64,000 bases of DNA from Tubiluchus corallicola (Eukaryota; Priapulida; Priapulimorpha; Priapulimorphida; Tubiluchidae). Under the pieces are notes generated by a model. That model saw only the letters and a list, made by a program, of their open reading frames with translations. It was not told the origin of the DNA and searched no databases. Positions 57,501 through 64,000 of this stretch are shown one piece after another. The stretch is taken from assembly GCA_030141605.1 (NCBI GenBank), contig JAQGDQ010000871.1:22412-86411 (forward strand), read 5' to 3'. The translations under genes were made by a program, and so were the position numbers. The number at the start of each line of letters is the position of its first letter. Within the stretch, counting starts at the first letter, position 1.

Positions 57501-60500
57501 TCCTAGTATTTTAAACAGAACCACGCTATTATCTTCTTATCTTAGTCACGGCTCACCAGTTATTGTCTTTTATTCTTTTATCATGTAATATTAGTCTCTC
57601 TAATTAATATTGATTCTTATCTCTTGCATGTGATCGTATAACACGTGACCTAAGACTTAAAGAGTGATTTGCATCTATTACACTAATTGCTATAAGGTTC
57701 TTCACAACCCGGCTACTAGAGCTTAAGATAAAGTCTATAGAGCAATGATTTCTTCTCACAAGATTGTTTCTACGACTCCGCGCTGTGAAAAGAGTCTTAA
57801 TCTCTAAAGCTTACTAGCAAAAGTTCCCGCAATTGAACTCGTAAATTACTTAATGTACACAGCAAATCTTCAGATTCGTTTACAGAATTTAGTGTTGCTT
57901 AACTGAAACACCTATAAGCATACTCAAACTATTCCTTTAAGTTAAAGCGAAATCCGTTTATTGTTTACAACAATTACTCTTAGTCAACTAATATTACAAT
58001 GTTTGATCTTAATCGCCAAAGACGCTCACAATTTATAATTAGCTCCAAGAGACACTAATCAGATTCACTTAACTATTTCCTCGCTTCGCACTTAAGGTGC
58101 TAATTACAATGTGAAACATATAATTACAATCAACTACACGTTACACTTAAGGTGTCTATTACTGTGATTAACTACTATGCAGAGTTGCTCTCAAGTTACG
58201 ATAGGTTAAGTTCACTTAACTTGGTGGAATGACCAATGACAACTGTTCAATTGGTCAAATCCGATTCCGCTGCAAGACTCTATTCGCAGATCCAGTGCTC
58301 AATTCGTTGAGGACGCAGATAGTTGTCTACGCTGGGTCTAACGTGTCTTTGCTTCTCTCAGAATTCCTGTAGCCTCTCCAGACTTGATCTCCTCTCTCCC
58401 GGACTGATTCACTGACGACTAACAACCGATTAACCACGTCTCCCGCAACCGATTAACAATGTCTCCCGCAACCAATTAACCACGTGCTCTTCCAAAACAC
58501 CATCTTATATACTCTAATGGAGTCTTCGTAATATTGCGCGCGAACGCGCAAGGTGGTGCAATAGTTCAAAAGGTTCCGTTGTGGCTTGGTGGTTTATGAC
58601 CAGCCAGATGGTCAGGTAACGTAGTTTCTTACATGGGAAAAACACCGCTACTCGACTTGTCCTTTGCATCAACATCCAAGAGCTTGTTCCTTGCGTCGCT
58701 TGGGCCATAAACTTCCGTTCAAGAAAAGAGCTACTTTCTGCTCCTTCACAATTGTAGTTCAGCAACTCGCATAATATTACATGAGGGTTATTATCTAACA
58801 CACGCAATGTTATAAAAATCAGCTTCGCTTCTCCTAAACTCAAACACCTGTGACAAACTTTTACTCTCTAAATGAACACCACTTGTAAACACAAACTCTT
58901 GTGACGATAATTTCTTGCCTTACATTAAATATATGCTTTATCAGCTAAGTGAGTTCCCATATTCTTTTAATAAATTTATCTAATCCAATTAGGAGGTCTC
59001 TTTATCAACATAATCTAATGAAGTTGATAACTCCATTAATTAATCACTTAATTCATGATTCCGAAATTTATTCATAACAACGCATAGGACTACTTACATC
59101 TAGCTATTGAATATCTTCCATTTCCACTTGCAGGACTTCTAGGAGAGCCTGCACTCTGCGTTTTCGGCAAAGACACTTGCAATGAATAATTTAGTTTTCA
59201 ATAAATTCTAAAAATTTGTAACAGGACCGGAAGTAACACTTAGAGACACGCTCATAGGCGTACGGGAGGGAGTTTCACAAGGGGGGGGGGGGGTATACGG
59301 AATTCGCTCTGAAAATTTTCCAAGTTGCCCTAGTGTGAGTGATTTCAAAATAAGTGCAAGCAGCAGGTTACATAATTATTTAGTTTACAGACTTGCAAAA
59401 GTGTCTAAACAACAAAAATTAAGATTTGTGCATATAGTTCCCTACGTTTGTGCCTATTTTGTATTTTTACGTATTTTTTATTCTATATCAAATCACAGAA
59501 ATCAAATTATTGTCACAAATCAAGAACTAACGAATAGAGAAAAACAAATGACTAATGACACCATTCTCATTGAGAAACCAACGTGAACCGTACCTCCTTT
59601 CATTTCTGGCAGCAATTAACGGATACTGAAAATTTTTGTAACTCTCCACTCAAAATTAAATTATCTTTATAATAGTTTTATCAGCTTTTATCTATCTTTT
59701 AGTTTCTTCTGCACGTGGAGGGCAATCATCTCCTGACACCTAGTAGCAATTGCATTAGTAATAGTACATAAACGCAAGAAGTCCAAATTATAATAACCAT
59801 TACTAAAAAAAATCACGGGTCTAACAAGACGTAAGCCAAACATTTCCACCGAACAAACACTTTCAGAGAGACTTTTTCTAACTTTTCAGAAATTCAAAAG
59901 AAATAATAGTGACGATCTATATTTTCCTTTTGCTAAAACGTCTATAACTTTATCAATACATTGAGAAGCAACTACTTACCCCCAAAATGTAAAGTGGACT
60001 TATGAGATTTAGTGAATTAAAATTGATAGTAGCTACTATTATAACTTTACAATTATTTAGGCCTACAAGAAATGCTTTAATTGCAGCCAGTGAAAAGAGG
60101 TAATGCACTACATAACCAATTTTTGCATATTGAAAACTTAAATTTTGAAATTTTCAAGCCGAATTATTTGCCCTGAAATGTGCTATTCATTTGCCCTAAG
60201 AGGACAATCTCCCGCCCACCCCAACCCCCTGACTCCCCGCCTCATGCGCATATGGGTCACTTTCTTGACTTACGTCATGACTGACAATATCGTTTTTTTT
60301 ATTGTAGCATGTTTGGGAAACATAAATCATTCAGTTTTCTTAGTCCAATAAATAGATAAATTAATTAGTTATTTTTCTTGCACTAAAATACATTATTGAT
60401 GTAGTGGCGTTTGCTTACCGCATGTCATGTAATAATCGTCTTCAGCACTGTATCCTGCTTTACACTGGCATAGACCACCAGTTTCATAGTTACACACTGA

Positions 60501-60619
60501 ATTTTCAGGGCAGGTGTAATGACATTCATCTCCATAGCTATACGAATACGATTGCAATGGTGAACCCGCACTGGCATACGCGCCGGCACTCGCACTGGCA
60601 TACGCGCCGCTAACTTCAC
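48291..60619 (-). CDS. Extracellular EGF/PAN multidomain protein (partial gene model)
   Basis: Six good exons on the minus strand, in transcript order: 60419-60619 (Ser/Ala/Gly/Tyr linker plus EGF-like), 55428-55553 (EGF), 54051-54176 (EGF), 51520-51642 (EGF), 51002-51097 (Gly/Asn/Ser linker) and 48291-48527 (PAN/apple-like). A decayed EGF exon lies at 50588-50710. Every exon starts and ends in phase 1, the classic arrangement for shuffled extracellular modules, so exons can be skipped without frameshift. NINEC starts in two EGF domains indicate calcium-binding types. The product should be secreted or membrane-bound and act in adhesion, matrix or mucus. No signal-peptide exon, start or stop is seen, so both ends are open. 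Grouping the exons into one gene is inference from strand, phase and spacing; two genes are possible. Confidence 0.7.
50279..50587 (-). repeat. 28-bp minisatellite carrying a 5' splice-site consensus, 11 units
   Basis: Eleven nearly identical 28-base units lie directly against the donor of the decayed EGF exon. On the minus strand each unit contains CTAGTAAGTGATTCCTGTTAG. The TAGTAAGTGATTCC part equals the real junction of the adjacent exon (GTA|GTAAGTGATTCC), so the array probably grew by amplifying that junction. Each unit also has the near-palindrome AGGAG-T-CTCCT. There are no unique spacers, so it is not a CRISPR array. Confidence 0.92.
50588..50710 (-). pseudogene. Decayed EGF exon
   Basis: The minus strand reads NNCDEQASSTDADGSFTCEY then NEGYAEDGVQC, closely matching the exon at 51520-51642. 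Three of the six EGF cysteines are gone: the first is absent with the NEC motif, ASC is now ASS, and CEC is now CEY. The acceptor AG is missing and a TGA lies in frame just upstream. The donor GTAAGT is intact. An EGF fold is therefore not possible, and inclusion would need a new acceptor. Confidence 0.8.
51002..51097 (-). CDS. Gly/Asn/Ser-rich linker exon
   Basis: This 96-base phase 1-1 exon encodes 32 residues beginning GNDGGVTEGTTGNDVI and continuing with NNGSSNGDGSNNG. It has clean GTTTCAG and GTAAGTC splice sites. The composition suggests a flexible spacer between the EGF and PAN parts. Confidence 0.65.
51520..51642 (-). CDS. EGF-like domain exon
   Basis: The 123-base phase 1-1 exon reads NRNECNMTINSCNEHASC then GSFTCECKEGYSGDGVQC, with six cysteines in EGF order. 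NEC replaces the DxxEC calcium motif only partly, so calcium binding is uncertain. It is the closest relative of the decayed exon at 50588. Confidence 0.85.
51960..53475. repeat. Satellite with 88-bp dimeric unit, about 13 copies, plus older monomers
   Basis: From about 52290 the 88-base unit consists of two diverged 44-base halves. One begins AAAGAATGAACAGTCATTGA and the other AAAGACTGAACAACCATTGA. Dimers are nearly identical to each other. At 51960-52290 single, much more diverged monomers form an older edge. Small deletions occur, for example near 52698. It sits in the intron between EGF exons 54051 and 51520. Confidence 0.93.
52151..52190 (-). mobile_element. Very short LINE 3'-tail insertion with 11-bp target duplication
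   Basis: The 40-base insert reads on the minus strand GGAAATGAATAAACTCTTGA followed by ACTCTTGA, resembling the extreme 3' end of a LINE with an (ACTCTTGA)n tail. TCACTGAGTTA is repeated exactly at 52140-52150 and 52191-52201. It interrupts an old satellite monomer. Confidence 0.65.
54051..54176 (-). CDS. Calcium-binding EGF-like domain exon
   Basis: The 126-base phase 1-1 exon reads NINECNDNSNNCHKMASC then GSFKCVCDTGYTGDGVNVC. All six cysteines are present, with the N-I-N-E-C calcium motif and the Gly-Tyr-x-Gly end. Splice sites are TTTCAG and GTAAGT. Confidence 0.9.
55428..55553 (-). CDS. Calcium-binding EGF-like domain exon
   Basis: The 126-base phase 1-1 exon reads NINECSHGSDNCHRDAVC then GSFTCSCKNGYTGNGVKTC. 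Six cysteines and the calcium motif are intact. The donor is GTGAGTG, slightly weaker than its neighbours. It has the same length as the exon at 54051, so the two are likely tandem exon duplicates. Confidence 0.9.
56350..57358. mobile_element. hAT-type element (1009 bp) with exact 8-bp target duplication
   Basis: The left end CAGGTGTGTGCAAAATTGAC and the inverted right end CAGGAGTGTGCAAACTGCGG match at their outer 15 bases and are followed by GGGCC-rich blocks, as in hAT/Charlie-type ends. AGTTACAC occurs exactly on both sides (56342-56349, 57359-57366). Short frames inside do not read as a transposase, so the element is non-autonomous or eroded. It lies in the long intron between exons 60419 and 55428. 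A second structure, a long hairpin, is nested inside. Confidence 0.88.
56845..57005. repeat. Long imperfect inverted repeat nested in the hAT element
   Basis: Arms of about 65 bases (for example TCATAGCA.GTAGA.CATTTTG versus its inverted partner near 56962-56982) flank an A/T-only spacer of about 35 bases. The arms pair at roughly 85%. A transcript through the region would fold into a pre-miRNA-like hairpin, though longer than typical. Confidence 0.7.
57367..59252. other. Intronic region with possible LTR-like material
   Basis: About 1.9 kb without a supported exon. CTCCCGCAACC(G/A)ATTAAC is repeated three times near 58425-58480. A 109-codon frame on the minus strand at 58514-58843 lacks an ATG start and recognised motifs. 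Promoter-like and repeated short motifs suggest old mobile DNA, but no element can be named. Confidence 0.35.
59253..60254. mobile_element. Candidate DNA transposon remnant with G-rich ends
   Basis: The left end CATAGGCGTACGGGAGG and the inverted right end CATATGCGCATGAGGCGG are similar, and both are followed by G-rich runs (a 14-G tract near 59281; the complement of CCCACCCCAACCCCC near 60215). No target duplication was seen and the interior is non-coding, so this is tentative. Confidence 0.4.
60419..60619 (-). CDS. EGF-like domain exon with repetitive Ser/Ala/Gly/Tyr linker
   Basis: The 201-base phase 1-1 exon starts with a low-complexity linker (GAYASASAGAYASAG, then SYSYSYG) and ends with a divergent EGF-like module: DECHYTCPENSVC then GGLCQCKAGYS. 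The linker comes from a tandem 24-base DNA repeat. It is the most upstream exon recognised; the start of the gene lies further right or was missed. Confidence 0.7.
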
Positions 60620-61270
60620 CTGAAAAAAAAGCATCACGATAAATTGTGTTTTGCGTAAACTTAAATGCTTCAATTAAGTTATATTTTTGCGAATTCTTTT
60701 ACAGTATCATTCTCTTTCGATTTTAATGTACAAGCACTGTGGGCAGCATAGTGATTGTAGAGTGAAGTGCATAGATTGTGAAAGTCATGTTTGAGGTTGT
60801 GGATGAATCACTTTGTAGAAAAAGAATAAACAACTATACTACATATTTGCACCAAACTGAAAAGCGTTTATTCGACTACATACACATATGTAGAATGACT
60901 GCTACACTGAACACTGAGAACAAGAGTGTCCTGCACTGATCACTGAGAGTTAGACAGTAACATGATTAGCACGACTGCTGCACTGCACTGAGAGTGAGAC
61001 AGTGACTAGAAAGTAAATCCAGTCAGTATATATAGGTATAGGTAATTATGCAAACTTGGCTTCACAAAAACCATTACTTTAAAATAGGGAGAGATCCAGT
61101 GAATATGCATATTCACTGGACCGTACAATTATACTAGGGGTGAGTTTAGCTAGTAAAATATAAAAGGATTAGTGAATAGATGGCAGCACCTAAAAATATA
61201 CAGTTACAATTTCCACATAGATCATGCATTTAGTTTCAATTAAGAAATGTGCAAAGTAGTAGAGATGTTA
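60620..61270. other. Flank of the EGF/PAN gene
   Basis: Non-coding. Short tandem motifs of CACTGAGAG type occur at 60905-61005. A perfect palindrome lies at 61095-61120. From 61270 rightward the composition changes. Confidence 0.4.
61095..61120. repeat. Perfect 26-bp palindrome
   Basis: The half-site TCCAGTGAATATG is followed directly by its exact reverse complement, with no spacer. A dimeric protein-binding site or a palindrome left by element joining are both possible. Confidence 0.9.
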
Positions 61271-62199
61271 CACCTCTGGCCGATAAAAAGTGCGAAAATC
61301 TGGGAACACCCATAAAAAAGTGAAGTGGCTCTATTGTCGTGCTAGTTAAGTGACCAATTTAAGGATTAGGAGTGATGGTTGGCCGACGGGCCACGCCCCC
61401 CTCGGCTGCCGGGGGGTGGGATGAAAAATCACCCCCTAAAAAAAGTGAAGTGGGTCTATTGTTGCGCTAGTTAAGTGCCCGATTTAAGGATTAGGAGTGA
61501 CGGTTGGGACTCCCGCACGCTTTGGGGGGGGTGCGCCCGGCGAGAACACCCCCCTCTGCGGTAAATGCAGTCGTCCATTCGACACGCGCTCGCGCACTTT
61601 GCTCCACCCTAATTGTGCCTAATCCGGTAATCGACTCTCGCCGCCTAGCTGGCCGCTAGCTAGATAATGGGGTAATTGACTTGCGCGCGCGCGTGGCTAC
61701 GCTAAAAGATTTCTCTACCCACGTGCAGCAGTGCACAGTCTCGTCGTCGTCGTTAAATGGTTAGGATGTTCTTTTATGCGAGTCTAAATTGCCATGCAAT
61801 TTTTTAAAATTTTACCCCACCCTCATCCGGGTTAGAATGTTCTTTTATGCGCGTCTAAGTTGCGATACAATTTTTAAAAATTTTATCCTACCTTTATCCG
61901 AGATGGATGGATGGATGCCGTCGCCGAAAAGCCTCCTTCGCTCCATCCAATGCGGTCGCATCGTGCAACATACAGTCTACTCACACGCGCACACACCACC
62001 GAGCACGATTGTTAGCACGGGCCGACCATTAGCGCGAACGTTACCACGTGTAACATACAGTCTACTCACACGTCGCCGAGCATGATTAATTTCTGGGTTT
62101 CTTTATTTTTTGTCAACTGTATCCAACGATGATGTCGACGACGATGATGACGCGGTATTACCTAAAGCAGAGTCTGATCTTTGGTCGTCATCCACTTTT
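61271..62199. repeat. GC-rich block of paired direct repeats
   Basis: Three unrelated segments each occur twice. A 70-base segment with AAGTGAAGTGG...GTGCTAGTTAAGTG lies at 61314-61383 and 61438-61508. A 71-base segment with GGTTAG(G/A)ATGTTCTTTTATG lies at 61759-61829 and 61830-61900. CATACAGTCTACTCACACG lies at 61968 and 62054. The motif TAATCCG(G/T)TAAT(C/T)GACT also recurs at 61620, 62440 and 62480. GC content is clearly higher than in the rest of the window. No coding region is recognised. Confidence 0.8.
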
Positions 62200-62433
62200 T
62201 TATCCGACAGAACAATAATAACTAATGTTAGTTAAAATTATCTTTTCATTTTGTAAAATCTTTCTATCTGTACTAACTCGCATGTTTAAACCCGCAACGA
62301 ATGCACTCATCTGATCAGGCGCCAAGGCAGGCACGTGTCTATTTTGTAAAATCTTTCTATCTGTACTAACTCGCATGTTTAAACCCGCAACGAATGCACT
62401 CATCTGATCAGACGCCAAGGCAGGCACGTGTCT
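62200..62433 (-). repeat. 93-bp tandem duplication with an open frame
   Basis: The units at 62248-62340 and 62341-62433 are almost identical. Because 93 is divisible by three, a minus-strand frame crosses both and encodes two copies of a 31-residue unit containing DQMSAFVAGLNMRVSTDRK. The frame has no ATG near its start (it begins at GTG), so it may be part of a spliced exon or non-coding. No family is recognised. Confidence 0.7.
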
Positions 62434-62517
62434 ATTGCTTAATCCGGTAATTGACTCGACTACCTAGCTAATGAGGGCTTAATCCGTTAATTGACTTGCG
62501 AGACATGACACCCGCGG

Positions 62518-62526
62518 CTATTTAAG
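62518..62526 (+). promoter_or_regulatory. TATA-like element
   Basis: CTATTTAAG sits in GC-richer sequence. About 50 bases downstream is GTACAGCAAGCAGACAGTAG, which could include a start region. No plus-strand gene follows within the window, so the call is weak. Confidence 0.25.
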
Positions 62527-62868
62527 TGCGTGTACCTGTTTTTTAAAAAAGCCCGTTGGAATGTACAGCAAGCAGACAGTAGGACAGCTGCCGTCTAGAT
62601 AAAATTGAATGCCCGCAGCCTTCTAGTCTGCACGCATTTCAGCGAGTCAGTATTTTTTAGGTGAGGATATATATATATAATCCCAAAAACTCACAAGTTG
62701 CATTAGCCACATTTTTATTGAAAGATTTCTTTTTTGACAATAGGGTATTTAAAATTTTACTTTTATCTAGACTAGATGTACAAAGAGAAAAAAACTGAGG
62801 CGCTTTACTATTAGACTAAAATTGCCAGAGACTGAAGTGTATTTACTTTTTAAAATATTCATTTATCT

Positions 62869-63294
62869 TTATCCTGATGGGGTGTACCTTTCCTCGGGTT
62901 GACAAAAAACGATGTTGGGTGGGGGACCCGTGCTCGTTGATGACGCCGCTGTTGTTGTTGTTGTTGCTGTCGATGTTGTTGATGTTAGCGGTGGTGACAT
63001 ATTGCTAGCAGACGCGACCCGAATGTTGACATTGTGGTGCTGTAATCTCGACGGTGGTGGTGGCGGCGTCGGTGGCGCTGTTTTAGGTACAGCTGCTGTT
63101 CTAGTCATCATTCTAGCAGTGATGATTGGAAGGTGATGCAATCTTGGGGGTGGCAGCACTGCTGCTGCTGCTGCTGCTGGTGGTGCTGTCGCAGACGTCT
63201 TGGTGCTAGGTAATACCTGGTCCTCGTCTTTGTTCCTCGTCATCGTCATCCTCGTTGTCAAAACCGTCATTGTCATCTCCATCATCATCATCAT
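62869..63294 (-). CDS. Hypothetical Pro/Ala/Thr-rich protein (unrecognised)
   Basis: A 141-codon frame with ATG. It starts with a Met-rich stretch from a CAT triplet tract. Then come poly-Ala, PPRLHHLPIITARM, a PPTPPPPP run and a Ser/Thr-rich part, ending NIVFCQPEERYTPSG. It overlaps the 3' end of the ORF at 63206-63994 in another frame. The middle is low complexity and driven by GCA/GTT triplets, so it may be a spliced continuation of that gene or chance. No domain is recognised. Confidence 0.35.
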   Translation of the reverse strand: MMMMMEMTMTVLTTRMTMTRNKDEDQVLPSTKTSATAPPAAAAAAVLPPPRLHHLPIITARMMTRTAAVPKTAPPTPPPPPSRLQHHNVNIRVASASNMSPPLTSTTSTATTTTTAASSTSTGPPPNIVFCQPEERYTPSG

Positions 63295-63994
63295 TATCCT
63301 CTTCCATCATCGCGTCGACGTCGAATTGATCGAGATTGTCGTCGTCATCGTCGTCGTCGTCGTCATCGCTTAAACCCTCGTTGCAATTAGCATTGAGTAT
63401 GCTAGCACCAGCAGCAGCAGCGCCAGTGGCAGCGCTACAGCTGGCGTCAACCTCGTCGGCAAACTCGATGGGACGTCTGCAAGAGCCCGACGTCTGATGA
63501 GAACCGGCTGCTAATTGATCTTGATCGAATCTTAAAGCGTCACACTCTTCCCTACTGCGTTTGCAGCTACATTGGGCAGCAGCAGCAGCGCCAGTGGCAG
63601 CGCTACAGCTGGCGTCAACCTCGTCGGCAAACTCGATGGGACGTCTGCAAGAGCCCAACGTCTGATGAGAACCGGCTGCTAATTGATCTTGATCGAATCT
63701 TAAAGCGTCACACTCTTCCCTACTGCGTTTGCAGCTACATTGGGATTTAATATAGTTTCTGACGCGCTCGCCCATGAGTAGTCTAAATTGCAATGGTTCG
63801 AGGTATGTGTGGAAACCGTCACACGCAAATCCGCCGGGAGCATTAAATTCGTATATGAATACAATGCCATTCCAGATGGCTACCTTCATCGATAGACTAA
63901 TGTCGAAAAATGTACACCTGCCACTTGCCTCGAGCTCATCAAGGGTGCGGTGACGTAGCGTGTTGGATAAGATGGCGCTACCTATCATGCGCAT
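63206..63994 (-). CDS. Hypothetical protein with in-frame 56-residue duplication and acidic tail (possibly 5'-partial)
   Basis: The 262-codon frame begins at an ATG six bases from the window edge, so the real start may lie outside. Residues 1-85 look like a folded domain (RHRTLDELEASGRCTFFDIS, then MKVAIWNGIVFIYEF, then LEPLQFRLLMGERVRNYIK). Two 56-residue copies with CSCKRSREECDALRF and GSCRRPIEFADEVDASC follow; their DNA differs at one base in 168. The tail is Asp-rich (LSDDDDDDDDDDNLDQFDVD). I recognise no family. Composition and repeat-rich surroundings differ from the rest of the window; an origin in a large mobile or viral element is possible but unproven. Confidence 0.5.
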   Translation of the reverse strand: MRMIGSAILSNTLRHRTLDELEASGRCTFFDISLSMKVAIWNGIVFIYEFNAPGGFACDGFHTYLEPLQFRLLMGERVRNYIKSQCSCKRSREECDALRFDQDQLAAGSHQTLGSCRRPIEFADEVDASCSAATGAAAAAQCSCKRSREECDALRFDQDQLAAGSHQTSGSCRRPIEFADEVDASCSAATGAAAAGASILNANCNEGLSDDDDDDDDDDNLDQFDVDAMMEEDNDDDDGDDNDGFDNEDDDDEEQRRGPGIT

Positions 63995-64000
63995 CTGTCC

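Noticed and set aside
58514-58843. 109-codon minus-strand ORF
   Set aside because: Begins at TTG, shows no domain, and lies in an intron with repeat-like surroundings.
59080-59200. Possible extra EGF/linker exon ending at a GTAAGTAG donor
   Set aside because: No acceptor gives an open frame; an in-frame stop lies between the candidate acceptor and the coding-like part.
60750-61273. Possible solo LTR starting TGTAACATC on the minus strand
   Set aside because: A TG...CA pair can be drawn, but flanking bases are not duplicated and no primer-binding site follows.

Overview
The window is nuclear DNA of an invertebrate animal. The genes are split by GT-AG introns of 0.3-4.6 kb with short TTTCAG-type acceptors. 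They encode animal families: a rhodopsin-type peptide GPCR, an SLC16 transporter, a GT31 glycosyltransferase, a STELLO/DUF288 glycosyltransferase, an arylsulfatase and an EGF/PAN extracellular protein. Most of the window is AT-rich and full of microsatellites and transposon debris. The phylum cannot be fixed from the sequence; tunicate, cnidarian or lophotrochozoan would all fit.

Layout: 1-1343 AT-rich non-coding; 1344-2717 (-) intronless peptide GPCR; 2718-5422 intergenic with CT and ATC microsatellites and a tRNA-like SINE head; 5423-10118 (-) three-exon SLC16-like transporter whose introns hold two LINE fragments and a MITE; 10155-15310 intergenic with two more LINE remnants; 15617-17286 (+) two-exon GT31 glycosyltransferase; 18212-18763 hAT-type MITE; 19739-25705 (+) STELLO-like glycosyltransferase in at least four exons; 27298-38242 (+) complete seven-exon arylsulfatase with repeat-rich introns; 38702-39355 hAT MITE; 40144-40980 dead LINE reverse transcriptase; 41713-43396 damaged piggyBac transposase; 43963-45152 partial, broken second copy of the arylsulfatase; 45960-47430 LINE, duplicated and tRNA-like debris; 48291-60619 (-) extracellular EGF/PAN gene, all recognised exons phase 1-1, with satellites, a hAT element carrying an 8-bp target duplication and a decayed EGF exon in its introns; 61270-64000 a GC-richer block of a different character.

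Functional themes: the GT31 and STELLO-like genes are neighbours on the same strand and both look like Golgi type II glycosyltransferases, and the next gene is a secreted or lysosomal sulfatase. Synthesis and turnover of sulfated glycans is therefore a possible shared theme, but this rests on position only.

The least explained part is 61270-64000. Composition shifts, nearly every segment occurs as a tandem pair (units of about 70, 93, 124 and 168 bp), and two unrecognised minus-strand ORFs lie at the end, one with an in-frame 168-bp duplication and an acidic tail. This could be the edge of a large mobile or virus-derived insertion continuing past the window, but no hallmark gene is visible.

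No database search was possible. Family names rest on motifs read by eye, and exon borders on splice consensus plus reading-frame agreement.
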